From the NCBI GenBank assembly GCA_958405195.1, contig CATYDM010000006.1:8130-72129 (forward strand): a DNA stretch of 64,000 nucleotides, in the 5' to 3' direction. The notes under the pieces were generated by a model, which was given only the letters and a program-made list of their open reading frames with translations, was not told the DNA's origin and ran no database searches. This DNA comes from an uncultured Collinsella sp. Lineage in GTDB: Bacteria; Actinomycetota; Coriobacteriia; Coriobacteriales; Coriobacteriaceae. Positions within the stretch are counted from its first letter, which is position 1. Every line of letters starts with the position of its first letter. Shown here piece by piece: positions 8,257 to 17,388 of this stretch. Both the position numbers and the translations under genes were made by a program.

Positions 8257-10029
8257 TTAGAGCGCCTCCTCATCGAGCGGAGCGGCCATGGTGCCCTCGC
8301 CCGCAAGCGGCGACTTGTCGCGCCAGACGTTCTCGAACTGCTCCTTGTCGAGCACGTGGTCGCGCTTGGCGGCGACATCGGTCACCGTCACGCGGTCGGT
8401 GCAGGAGTAGCACGGGTCGAGCGAGCCGACGATCAGCGCCGCATCGCCCACAGTGTTGCCGCGGAACATGTAGCGTAGGACCGGCCAGTTGCTGTACGTG
8501 GCCGCCTTGGCGCGCCAGCGGTAGCACTTCTGGTTATTACCGAGCATGGCCCAGTGCACGTCCTCGCCGCGCGGCGCCTCGGTGGCACCGATGGCGTACT
8601 TGTGCGGGGTGTACTCCCAATCCGTGGTGAGGATGGGGCCCGACGGGCAGTTCTCGAGCATGGTCTCGATCATATCGATCGAATCGTAGACCTCCTGGAT
8701 GCGAACGGCGGTACGGCCGAAGGCATCGCAGGTGTCAGCCGTGGCGGCGTGCATCTTTTGGACGTCCGGATCGGCGTAGCCGTCGAAGGGATGGTCAAAG
8801 CGCACGTCGCGGGCATAGCCCGAGCCACGCATGAGCGGGCCGACCGGCGAGAAGTCGCGAGCGATCTTGCGATCCAGAATGCCGATGCCACTCGTACGCT
8901 CAATAAAGTTGGGCGTGGAGAGCAGCATGTCGACGAGTTCCTGAACCTCGGAGCGCAGCTGGTGGATGGTCGTGAGCGTGGAGAGCTTCTGCTCGGCCAA
9001 AATGTCGCGACGCACGCCGCCGATCACGTTGAGGCCGTAGGTCTTGCGGTGACCGGAGAGCTTCTCGGCCAGGTCCATGGACTTCTCGCGGACGCGGAAG
9101 AACTGCTGGAAGCCGGAGTCGAAGCCCGTGTAGTGCGATGCCAGGCCAATGTTGAGCAGATGCGAGTGCAGGCGCTCGACCTCGAGCATGATGGCGCGGA
9201 TGTACTGGGCGCGCGGCGGGACATGAATGCCCTGGGCGCGCTCGACGGCCTCGGCATAGGCCACCGAGTGGGCGCAGCCGCAGATGCCGCAGATGCGGTC
9301 GGCGAGGAACGTCACGGCGTCATAGTTCAGGCGCGTCTCGGCGACCTTCTCCATGCCGCGGTGCACGTAGAACAGACGGTAGTCGGCGTCGACGATCGTC
9401 TCGCCCTCAACGAACAGACGGAAGTGGCCGGGCTCGTCGGAGGTAATGTGCAAGGGGCCCATGGGAACGAGCGTGGTCTCCTTGCCCTTGGTATCGGCCA
9501 AGAATTCGTAGTTTTCCATGTCGCTCGCGGGAGCGGGACGGAAGCGGTAGTCCATGGAGTCCTTGCGCAGCGGGTACAGGCCACTGGGCCAGTCATCGGG
9601 CAGCACCAGGCGGCGACGATCGGGCAGACCCTCGGGGATCAGGCCGAACATATCGCGCAGCTCGCGCTCGCCCCACACGCAGGCGGGAACGAACGGCGTC
9701 ACGGACGGGAACGTCATCTTGGCGGGGTCGACCTCGGCACGCACGGTAACCCAGCCGGGGTCCTCCCCCTCCATGGAGATGACGTAGTACACGGCGTAAC
9801 GGCCGCACAGGGAACGCTCGTCGTTGCCGACAATCACGGGAATCCAGCCGTAGCGCTCGTAGTACAGGTAGTGGACGGCCTCGGGCAGACGGTCCAGCTT
9901 GACGGTGATCGTCAGCTGGTCCTCGCACTGCCACTCAACCTTCTCGATAGCGCCCGGCACTGCGGCGCGCAGGGCCTCGACGTGGCTTTCGCAACGACGA
10001 GCGTAGTCCTTCTTTTCAGGTTCTGCCAT
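8257..10029 (-). CDS. hycE: Hydrogenase large subunit HycE/HyfG with fused NuoC-like domain
   Basis: This is the NiFe active-site subunit of group 4 hydrogenase, 590 residues. Residues 1 to about 170 form a NuoC-like (30-kDa) domain; the rest is the NuoD-like large subunit. The N-terminal nickel motif RICGICGCAHS lies near residue 244, and the C-terminal motif DPCYSC near 538-543. The C-terminal motif is followed by TDR and then a 44-residue tail, which is the expected cleavage site for HycI. All four metal cysteines are present and none is selenocysteine. It begins 4 bp after hyfF. Confidence 0.95.
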   Translation of the reverse strand: MAEPEKKDYARRCESHVEALRAAVPGAIEKVEWQCEDQLTITVKLDRLPEAVHYLYYERYGWIPVIVGNDERSLCGRYAVYYVISMEGEDPGWVTVRAEVDPAKMTFPSVTPFVPACVWGERELRDMFGLIPEGLPDRRRLVLPDDWPSGLYPLRKDSMDYRFRPAPASDMENYEFLADTKGKETTLVPMGPLHITSDEPGHFRLFVEGETIVDADYRLFYVHRGMEKVAETRLNYDAVTFLADRICGICGCAHSVAYAEAVERAQGIHVPPRAQYIRAIMLEVERLHSHLLNIGLASHYTGFDSGFQQFFRVREKSMDLAEKLSGHRKTYGLNVIGGVRRDILAEQKLSTLTTIHQLRSEVQELVDMLLSTPNFIERTSGIGILDRKIARDFSPVGPLMRGSGYARDVRFDHPFDGYADPDVQKMHAATADTCDAFGRTAVRIQEVYDSIDMIETMLENCPSGPILTTDWEYTPHKYAIGATEAPRGEDVHWAMLGNNQKCYRWRAKAATYSNWPVLRYMFRGNTVGDAALIVGSLDPCYSCTDRVTVTDVAAKRDHVLDKEQFENVWRDKSPLAGEGTMAAPLDEEAL

Positions 10030-10033
10030 GGTG

Positions 10034-11599
10034 CTAATTCACCTCGCTTGTCTTGGTCTGGGAACTGAACACCATGCGGTAGAGAGGAGCCTCGTGGAGC
10101 TCTTCGACGCTCTGGTTCAAAACGACGGACGTTGCATCCTCGACGCCGCTCGTGATGGCGACCGGGGTGGCGATACCGAACCACATGACCACGATCGCGA
10201 GGGCGATCTCGGGGATGATCATGAGGGCGGGCACCTCGTGGCGCTTCATGCCCTCGGGCGCCTTGCCGAAGATGGACTTGAGCGCGATGCCGGTAAGGGC
10301 AAAGTACACGCCGGTGAGGCCAATGGCCACGAGCACGACCACCCAGATGGGACCGGACTGGACGCCGGCCACGAAGGTGAGGAACTCGGAGATGAACAGG
10401 GCGAACGGCGGGAAGGCGGCGAGCGCGAGCAGGGCGATGATGGTGAGCGCTGCCGTGACGGGAGCGATCTCGACGACGCCCTTGATCTTGTTCAGGTCGC
10501 GGGTGTGGTAGATGTGCTGGATGTTACCGGCCATGCAGAAGGCGAGCGCCTTCGTGAAACCGTGGAAGATGCAGTGCAGCAGGCAGGCGGCGATACCGAG
10601 CGGACCACCGATACCCAGGCACAGCGCGACCACGCCGACGTTGTCGACGGAGGAGTACGCGAAGCGGCGCTTGATATCGTCCTGCTTAAAGATGCACAGG
10701 GCGGCCACCAGGATGGACAGCGTGCCCAGGATGAGCAGGAGCGTACGCGGATAGGTGTCGCCCACCGTGATGATGGACAGGGAGTAGAAGCGGATGATCA
10801 CCAGCATGGCGCACTTGAGCAGCGCGCCCGAGAGCAGCGCGGAGACCGGGCTCGGAGCCTGGGAGTGCGCGTCGGGCAGCCAAGTGTGCATGGGGAACAG
10901 GCCCGCCTTGGTGCCGAAGCCGATGACGATGAACGCGAACGCGAGGCGCACGAGCATCGGGTCGAACTGGTCGGCGTAGGGCATGATGGAGGTGAGGAAG
11001 GCTGCCTCATGCGCGTTGGGCATGATATCGGCGGCGTTCGCGTAGATGAGCAGCGTGCCAAACAGGCCGAAGGCCACGCCGGCGGTGCAGACCATCGCGT
11101 ACTTCCAAGACGCCTCGAGCGCCTGCTTGTTCTTGTAGATACCCACGAGGAACACGGTCGACAACGTGGTGGCCTCGACCGCCGCCCAGGTGAGGATGAT
11201 GTTGTTGGACAGGCAGGCGAGCAGCATCGTGAAAACGAACAGGCTAAACAGCGCGTAGTACTGCTTGGTGCGCTCGGCCGGCATGGTCTTCTCCTCGATA
11301 TCGATCTTGATATAGGAGATGGAGTACACGCCGGTGATGAACCCGATGATGCCTACCAGAAGGACGAAGATCGACGAGAGCGAATCGAGATGGAGCCACA
11401 GGCCCAAAGCGTCGATATTCTGCCCGCTCGAGAGCATGGTTCCCGCGGTGACGACCGAAAGGACGAGGGTCGCCGCGACGGAGATGGTGTTGAGCCCCGC
11501 AAAGACGCTGTAGGACGTCGTCTTGGGGAGCGCAGCCATAATCAGGGAGAACACGAGGGGACAAGCGAGCAGGGCGACCGTCAGCATTGAAACATCCAT
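10034..11599 (-). CDS. hyfF: Hydrogenase-4 component F (HyfF, NuoN/M-like antiporter subunit)
   Basis: This is a polytopic membrane protein of 521 residues; E. coli HyfF has 526. It contains the proton-translocating family core with conserved lysine and histidine helices, for example GTKAGLFPMHTWLPDAHSQA and the SGALLKCAMLVIIRF segment. It is one of three Mrp/Nuo antiporter-like subunits in the operon, so the complex may couple formate oxidation to ion movement. The start has AAGGGGTAGG upstream. The coupling is known for related complexes and is inferred here. Confidence 0.92.
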   Translation of the reverse strand: MDVSMLTVALLACPLVFSLIMAALPKTTSYSVFAGLNTISVAATLVLSVVTAGTMLSSGQNIDALGLWLHLDSLSSIFVLLVGIIGFITGVYSISYIKIDIEEKTMPAERTKQYYALFSLFVFTMLLACLSNNIILTWAAVEATTLSTVFLVGIYKNKQALEASWKYAMVCTAGVAFGLFGTLLIYANAADIMPNAHEAAFLTSIMPYADQFDPMLVRLAFAFIVIGFGTKAGLFPMHTWLPDAHSQAPSPVSALLSGALLKCAMLVIIRFYSLSIITVGDTYPRTLLLILGTLSILVAALCIFKQDDIKRRFAYSSVDNVGVVALCLGIGGPLGIAACLLHCIFHGFTKALAFCMAGNIQHIYHTRDLNKIKGVVEIAPVTAALTIIALLALAAFPPFALFISEFLTFVAGVQSGPIWVVVLVAIGLTGVYFALTGIALKSIFGKAPEGMKRHEVPALMIIPEIALAIVVMWFGIATPVAITSGVEDATSVVLNQSVEELHEAPLYRMVFSSQTKTSEVN

Positions 11600-11602
11600 G
11601 GC

Positions 11603-12256
11603 CTACCCCTTCAATTCGGTCAGGTCGTGGGAGTCGAGCGACTTGGTGTCGTTCCAGATCCTCACGACGACGGCGGACATGATGATGACGGCGAAAATGG
11701 CGTCGGTGGCGATGCCGATCTCGATGATCTCGGGGGCCGTGGGCGCGAGCAGGGCGAGCGTCACGTGGCTACCGTTCTCCATAAGGCAGTACCCGAAGAT
11801 TTGCTTGAGGATGTTGCGCTGGGAGATGATGCACGTGAGGCCGACGAAGAAGTGCGCGAAGCTGATGGCGAGGGCCGGAGTAGCCACCTCAGCGGTGGGC
11901 AGGCTCAGGCGCGTGACCACCGCGAAGCAGATGGCCACCTCCAGACCGGTGAGGATGATGGTCCAGGCCGGCTTGATGGAGGAGGTCAGCGTGCTATCGG
12001 CAGGCGAACCCATCTTTTTGTAGGCACGGTTGAGAATGAACGGAACGAGGATCACCTTGGTGACGAAGGCCGACGCGGCCCACATGAGAAGCTCGGTGGC
12101 ACCGGTGGTGAGGCCCAGGGTGAGCAGCACGCCCACCAGGACAACCGACTGGATCGCGTACCACTTAATGGCGGACGGGATGGTCTTCGAGACGACCACC
12201 ATGGTGGAGGTCACGATCAGAAGACCGCCCAGGATATTGACTAACGAATAACCCAT
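11603..12256 (-). CDS. hyfE: Hydrogenase-4 component E (HyfE, NuoK-like)
   Basis: This small membrane subunit has 217 residues (E. coli HyfE has 216) with about six hydrophobic segments. It lies between hyfD and hyfF, as in E. coli hyf. The start has AGGAGGTAGG just upstream. The HycABC-type formate hydrogenlyase-1 lacks this subunit, so its presence marks the complex as the larger Hyf (FHL-2) type. Confidence 0.9.
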   Translation of the reverse strand: MGYSLVNILGGLLIVTSTMVVVSKTIPSAIKWYAIQSVVLVGVLLTLGLTTGATELLMWAASAFVTKVILVPFILNRAYKKMGSPADSTLTSSIKPAWTIILTGLEVAICFAVVTRLSLPTAEVATPALAISFAHFFVGLTCIISQRNILKQIFGYCLMENGSHVTLALLAPTAPEIIEIGIATDAIFAVIIMSAVVVRIWNDTKSLDSHDLTELKG

Positions 12257-12266
12257 GTCCTACCTC

Positions 12267-13724
12267 CTAACCCATCCAACTAGAGGACAGAGGACCGGCG
12301 ACGACGACCATGATCATGAGGACGACGAACACGAACGCCATGGCGCGCGGAAGGGGCTGGCCGGCGGCCACGGTCTCGCTCGGCTCACCGGGCAGGACCT
12401 TACCCATCCAACGCAGGAACCATGCGAAGGTGGCGACGGTCTCGACGACCATGACGCACACGAGGACGAAGATGACCGTGTTGGAAGCACCAACCGCGAA
12501 GCCACCGGAAATAATCTGGAACTTGGAGAAGAACGTGCTCATGGGGGGCACGCCGGCGATAGCGGTCGCGGCGACCGCGAAGCCCACGCCCGTGACCGGG
12601 TACTTCTTCATGAGGCCCTGGATCTTGGGCAACATACGGGTTCCCAGCGTGAAGCTGAGGGAGCCGGCGATGAGGAAGAACAGGGTCTTGGTGAACGCGT
12701 GGTTGAAGATGTGCTCGACGGCGCCGTTGAACGCCATCTGGCTTCCGAACACGGAGAGGCCCAGGCCGAAGAACACGTAGGCGAGCTGCGCGATCGTCGA
12801 GAAGGCGAGCAGGCGCTTCATATCCTTCTGGGGCAGGTACATGAGGAAGCCGAAGAGCATGGTCACGACGGCGTCGATGATGGCGACCCAACCGACGATC
12901 TCGGGGATATCGCCGGCACTCGCAAGAGCGCGGGCGAACACGCACACGCCGACCTTCACCATGGACGCGCCATGGAGGTAGGCGGAAACGGGCGTGGGGG
13001 CCTCCATTGCGGAGGGCAGCCACATGTAGAGCGGGAACTGGGCGGACTTGGCCCAAGCGGCGAACAGGATGAGCAGCAGCACGACGGTCTTCATACCGGA
13101 ATCGAGCTGGGAGATCGCGCTCAGCGCGAACGTGCCGGTTCCGGCGAACAGGAAGGCCGCGCCGATGTAGAGTCCCAGAGCGCCGATATGGGTGATGATG
13201 AGCGCCTTCATACCGGCCTTCTTGGCCGTGGGCGTCATGTAGTAGCTGATGAGGCCCCAGGAGCACACGCCGGTGATCTCGAAGAAAACGAGCTGGCCGA
13301 CGATGGTGGAGCTGTAGGCGAGACCGGCCATGGCGCCGATGAACGTGGAGAAGTACACGTAGAAGCGGCGACGGGGCGCGTCGGGATGCTCCTTGTTCTT
13401 ATCGCTCATGTACGGGAACGAATAGATGACGACGAGCAGGCCGATAGCGACGAACGCGGGTGCGAGCAGCGTGCTCATCCGGTCGAATATGAAGCCCATG
13501 ACCAAGGTCTGGCCCATACTCGCCCAGGTTACATCGACCGCGTTCATGCCGTTTCCGGCAAACGTCGCGGCCAAGCCAACGGAAGCGACCGTGGCGATGC
13601 CGCCGGCAAAGGCGCAGATCCATTTAGCGTAGGGACGCGGCAGCATGACGATGAGCAGGGAGCCCAGCATGGGGACGGCGATCGCCACCATGGCAAAGAG
13701 GGACAAGCTCGATTCGATTGACAT
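12267..13724 (-). CDS. hyfD: Hydrogenase-4 component D (HyfD, NuoL/M-like antiporter subunit)
   Basis: This 485-residue polytopic membrane protein is the second antiporter-like subunit; E. coli HyfD has 479. The conserved channel core is seen in AKSAQFPLYMWLPSAMEAPT and in HGASMVKVGVCVFAR. The start has GAAGGGAG upstream. It belongs to the membrane arm that may move protons or sodium ions. Confidence 0.92.
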   Translation of the reverse strand: MSIESSLSLFAMVAIAVPMLGSLLIVMLPRPYAKWICAFAGGIATVASVGLAATFAGNGMNAVDVTWASMGQTLVMGFIFDRMSTLLAPAFVAIGLLVVIYSFPYMSDKNKEHPDAPRRRFYVYFSTFIGAMAGLAYSSTIVGQLVFFEITGVCSWGLISYYMTPTAKKAGMKALIITHIGALGLYIGAAFLFAGTGTFALSAISQLDSGMKTVVLLLILFAAWAKSAQFPLYMWLPSAMEAPTPVSAYLHGASMVKVGVCVFARALASAGDIPEIVGWVAIIDAVVTMLFGFLMYLPQKDMKRLLAFSTIAQLAYVFFGLGLSVFGSQMAFNGAVEHIFNHAFTKTLFFLIAGSLSFTLGTRMLPKIQGLMKKYPVTGVGFAVAATAIAGVPPMSTFFSKFQIISGGFAVGASNTVIFVLVCVMVVETVATFAWFLRWMGKVLPGEPSETVAAGQPLPRAMAFVFVVLMIMVVVAGPLSSSWMG

Positions 13725-13740
13725 AGTTTCTCCCTTCTCC

Positions 13741-14664
13741 CTACACGCCTACGACGACGAAGACGAACGCGAGGACCGCGATGCCGACGACGGCCCAGGT
13801 CTGGTTACCGAGCACCTTGAAGCGCGAACGGGAAACGGAGTTCTCGAGCACGCCGCAGACAACGAAATCGACCAGGCACTTGACAAGGAAGACGACGGCG
13901 CCCACGAGAGCGGTGACGCCGATGGTCGCGGGCTCTCCCCAGGGGATGAAGATGGAGGTGAACCAAGCGACGACCACGACCTGCTTCATGCCCATGGCGA
14001 GCTTCATCATGGCCAGGGACGGGCCGGAGAGCTCGGCGAGCGGGCCCTCCTGGAGCTCCTGCTCGGCTTCGGCCTGATCGAACGGAAGCTTGCCGAGCTC
14101 CATATAGCAGGCGGCCGCGAAGGCGACGCCGGCGAGGATGACGGCGACGACGCTCGAGACGTTGCCCGTAACGATGTGCTGACCCATGGTCGCAATGTCC
14201 GTGGAGCCGCACACGGTGGCGACGGTAAACAGCGCGATGAGCATGGACGGCTCGATGAGCACGCTCATGAGGAGCTCGCGGATACCGCCGAAGCCCGCGT
14301 AGGCGTTGGAGGAATCCACGCCGGACAGCGCGAAGAAGAAGCGGGACAGCGCGAGCGCGTACATGATGGTGATGGCGTCACCAAAGACGGGCATGGGGCT
14401 CTCGAGCGTGAACATGGGCAGGCCCATGGCGAGCATGAACGACACCGCGAGGAACAGCGGCGGCATGATGCGCAGCACGAAGCTCGAGTCGGAACTCACG
14501 GACTCGGGACGCGCCATGAGCTTCGCGAGGTCCCGGTAATCCTGAAGGATGGACGGACCGCGGCGATTGTGCATCTTCGCGCGAATCACACGGGCGAGGC
14601 CGGAGAAGAAGGGCGCGACCAGCATGACCACGAGGCCCTGCGCTATCGCAAGAACGATGTTCAT
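13741..14664 (-). CDS. hyfC: Hydrogenase-4 component C (HyfC/HycD, NuoH-like)
   Basis: This 307-residue membrane protein anchors the soluble hydrogenase arm to the antiporter-like subunits; E. coli HyfC has 315. NuoH-like features include RAKMHNRRGPSILQDYRDLA near the N-terminus and the acidic loop FDQAEAEQELQEGPLAE. The start at 14664 has a GGGGAGAGG site upstream. It is 17 bp from hyfB. Confidence 0.93.
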   Translation of the reverse strand: MNIVLAIAQGLVVMLVAPFFSGLARVIRAKMHNRRGPSILQDYRDLAKLMARPESVSSDSSFVLRIMPPLFLAVSFMLAMGLPMFTLESPMPVFGDAITIMYALALSRFFFALSGVDSSNAYAGFGGIRELLMSVLIEPSMLIALFTVATVCGSTDIATMGQHIVTGNVSSVVAVILAGVAFAAACYMELGKLPFDQAEAEQELQEGPLAELSGPSLAMMKLAMGMKQVVVVAWFTSIFIPWGEPATIGVTALVGAVVFLVKCLVDFVVCGVLENSVSRSRFKVLGNQTWAVVGIAVLAFVFVVVGV

Positions 14665-14681
14665 AATATCCTCTCCCCTCT

Positions 14682-16700
14682 CTAGACCATGACCACGGCG
14701 AGCACGAGGAAGACCACGAGCGCCGCGACGATGTAGCAGATGTATACGGAGTAGTTGCCGCCCTCGATCTTGGAGGCGAGGCCGGCCAGCTTATCGGCAC
14801 CCTCGCTCGGTGCATCGACCAGGAAGCGGTCGGGCAGGGGCTCAACGCCCTGGGCGACACCGGTGAGCTTCTGGAACACGTGCGCGATGGACCAGCAGAT
14901 CTTGGTGCATACCTCGCGCAGGGTGTAGAGCGGGCCCATGAAGAGCTCTACGTCTGACGCGAAGCTCGTGGCGACGACGGGCATGTGCTCGTTGGGCTCG
15001 TAGCCGCACGCCCAAGGGTCGGTCTTCTTAGCGGGGGCCTTGGTGCCGAGGCAGGACCTCAACACGAACGCGAGGCCGGTGAGGACCACGAGCGCGATGG
15101 CGATCGCGGGGGTGGAGGTGGCGGCACCGGAAATCTCGTTCACCAGAGACACGCCCGAGGTGGCTGTGATGGCAGAGCCGGCAAGCACGCTCTGGGCGAC
15201 GTCGCCCAGAACCGGGGCGATGACGGGAGAGCCGATTCCCAGCACCACGCAGATGGCCGCGAGGAGCATCTGCGAGAACAACATCGGAGCCGGGGACTCC
15301 TTGGCGTTCGCGGCCTCCTGGGAACGAGGGCTGCTCGCGAACGAGACGCCGTAGGCCTTCACGAAGCACGTGACGGCCAGGGCACCGGTGATGGCGAGGG
15401 CGGCCGCGGAGGCGACGGCGAACACCATGACGACCGGGTCGGAGAGCGTCGAGATGTTGAACAGGGACTGGTAGGTGAACCACTCGGAAACGAAGCCGTT
15501 GAGCGGCGGGATAGCCGAGATGGCAAGGGCACCGATGAGGAAGCAGACGGCCGTGACCGGCATACGGCGGAACAGGCCGCCCATCTTCTCCATGTTGCGC
15601 GTACCCGTGGCATAGAGCAGGGAGCCCGCGCCGAGGAACAGCTCGCCCTTGAACATGGCGTGGTTGAGCGTGTGGTAGAGGGCGGCCATGAGCGCGATCG
15701 TCGCGATGACGTCGTTGCCCAGGGCGTGCGCCGTCATGGACGCGCCGACACCGAGCAAGATGATGCCGATGTTCTCGACGGAGTGGTAGGCCAGCAGGCG
15801 CTTAATGTCGTGCTCGTGGAGGGCGTAGACGACGCCCAGGACCGACGAGATGGATCCGAAGACCAGGACCATGAGGCCCCACCAGAGCTGGACGCCCGAA
15901 CCCGCGAGCAGGTCGAGACCGACCTTGAGGATTCCCAGGATGCCGATCTTGATCATGCCGCCGGACATGAGGGCGGACACGTTGGACGGCGCCTCGGGGT
16001 GCGCCTGGGGCAGCCAGGAGTGCAGCGGGATGATACCGGCCTTTGCGCCGAATCCGAAGAACGCGAGGACGAAGCACGCGGAGGAGACGGCGGGTCCAAA
16101 GTCATGCGTACGGAAATCACTGAAGCTGAAGGAACCGCCCACGCCGTTGGTCATGAGCAGGAAGCTCGCCATGATAAGGACAAAGCCCACGTGCGCGATG
16201 ACGAAGTAGAGCCAACCGCCCCTAATGGAGTTCTTGTTCTCCTCGATAACGACAAGGAAGTAGCTCGTAAGGGACATGAGCTCAAAGGCGACCAGGAACC
16301 AGAACACGTTGTCGGCGGTGATGACGAGCATCATCGAGGCGACGAAGGTGTTCATGAAGAAACCGGCGCGCCCGACCTTGCCCGGGTACTCATCGAAGTA
16401 GGACAGACCGTAGATGAAGCCCGCAAAGGCGAGGATTGAGATGAGGACCACGATCAGGCCCGCAAGGCCGTTGAGCAAGAGCTCGAGACGGGCGAACGGG
16501 AAAAAGAAGACCGTGTTGAGGGACGAAACGTCGCCAAGCACGGCCTCGAGGCCCGCGATGAACGACAGCACGGCCGCGACGGCGCCGATCAGGCAGCCGG
16601 CGGTCTTGGCGGCGTTATCGGCCTTGATCAGTAGAACCGAGGCGAGCGCACCGATGCACGAGACGGCAAGCGATGCGATAAACAGCGTCATGCTATCCAT
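14682..16700 (-). CDS. hyfB: Hydrogenase-4 component B (HyfB, NuoL-like antiporter subunit)
   Basis: At 672 residues this is the largest membrane subunit and matches the length of E. coli HyfB. It has about 16 hydrophobic segments. The conserved core includes GFGAKAGIIPLHSWLPQAHP and the SGGMIKIGILGILK segment. Its start overlaps the end of hyfA by 8 bp. With HyfD and HyfF it completes three antiporter-like subunits in the membrane arm. Confidence 0.93.
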   Translation of the reverse strand: MDSMTLFIASLAVSCIGALASVLLIKADNAAKTAGCLIGAVAAVLSFIAGLEAVLGDVSSLNTVFFFPFARLELLLNGLAGLIVVLISILAFAGFIYGLSYFDEYPGKVGRAGFFMNTFVASMMLVITADNVFWFLVAFELMSLTSYFLVVIEENKNSIRGGWLYFVIAHVGFVLIMASFLLMTNGVGGSFSFSDFRTHDFGPAVSSACFVLAFFGFGAKAGIIPLHSWLPQAHPEAPSNVSALMSGGMIKIGILGILKVGLDLLAGSGVQLWWGLMVLVFGSISSVLGVVYALHEHDIKRLLAYHSVENIGIILLGVGASMTAHALGNDVIATIALMAALYHTLNHAMFKGELFLGAGSLLYATGTRNMEKMGGLFRRMPVTAVCFLIGALAISAIPPLNGFVSEWFTYQSLFNISTLSDPVVMVFAVASAAALAITGALAVTCFVKAYGVSFASSPRSQEAANAKESPAPMLFSQMLLAAICVVLGIGSPVIAPVLGDVAQSVLAGSAITATSGVSLVNEISGAATSTPAIAIALVVLTGLAFVLRSCLGTKAPAKKTDPWACGYEPNEHMPVVATSFASDVELFMGPLYTLREVCTKICWSIAHVFQKLTGVAQGVEPLPDRFLVDAPSEGADKLAGLASKIEGGNYSVYICYIVAALVVFLVLAVVMV

Positions 16701-17310
16701 TGTTTACGCTCCCTTCTGCTTTCTCGGACAGGCCCTGGGCCACAGCGGTAACGTCGACGACTGGACCGTTTTCGATCGAGCGCAGGCGCTTGGCCTCGTC
16801 GAGCTCGCGATCGGCCGCGCCGCCCATGACGGTCAGCGCCTTGGTGGGGCACGCCGCCACACAATGCGGGCCGTCCGGATCGAAGGCACACAGGTCGCAC
16901 TTGACGGCGCAGGTGTACTGGCCAGGAGCCCACGTAAGCAGGCTGCTCAGGGACTTAGGATACGAAGGCGTCGGGTCGCACATGCCTGCGACACCGGCGA
17001 TAGACGTGCCATCGGGATGGATGGCTCCGAAGGGGCACGCGATGGCGCACAGCCTGCACCCGATGCACTCCTGCTCCTTGACGTGGATGCGATCGCCATC
17101 GTGCTCGATGGCATTCACCGGGCAAACCTCGGCGCAGGGAGCACCCTCGCAATGGTGGCAGGCAAGGGCGGCCGAAATACCGCCGGTCTTCACGAGCGCC
17201 AGGCGCGGCGTATCCTGAAGACCCTGCATCCGGTGGGCGTCGGCACAGGCGGACTGGCATGTTCCGCAGCCGATGCACCTCTCCGGGTTGATGTCGATGA
17301 AGCGGTTCAT
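16693..17310 (-). CDS. hyfA: Hydrogenase-4 ferredoxin subunit HyfA (4 x 4Fe-4S)
   Basis: This 205-residue polyferredoxin has the same length as E. coli HyfA. It carries four cysteine clusters: CIGCGTCQSAC near the N-terminus, CHHCEGAPCAEVCP, CIGCRLCAIACP, and CDLC followed by CVAACP. It should pass electrons from formate dehydrogenase H to the hydrogenase module. I chose the ATG at 17310, with AAGGAAG seven bases upstream, over a GTG at 17316. It follows fdhF after a 78-bp gap containing a strong hairpin. Confidence 0.92.
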   Translation of the reverse strand: MNRFIDINPERCIGCGTCQSACADAHRMQGLQDTPRLALVKTGGISAALACHHCEGAPCAEVCPVNAIEHDGDRIHVKEQECIGCRLCAIACPFGAIHPDGTSIAGVAGMCDPTPSYPKSLSSLLTWAPGQYTCAVKCDLCAFDPDGPHCVAACPTKALTVMGGAADRELDEAKRLRSIENGPVVDVTAVAQGLSEKAEGSVNNG

Positions 17311-17332
17311 CCCCACTTCCTTTCAAAATAAC

Positions 17333-17367
17333 GGGCCGGGCTCCCGAACGTACGGGACGCCCGGCCC
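17333..17367 (-). terminator. Strong hairpin between fdhF and hyfA (attenuator or processing site)
   Basis: A 9-bp perfect outer stem (GGGCCGGGC with its complement) stacks on a 5-bp inner stem (TCCCG/CGGGA) with a 6-nt loop and a single bulged C. On the minus strand it is followed by GTTATTTTG, a weak T-tract, and then directly by the hyfA ribosome site. It could partly terminate transcription after fdhF, or protect an upstream hydN-fdhF mRNA after processing. Confidence 0.65.
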
Positions 17368-17388
17368 AAAAAGCCAACGAGAACGGGA

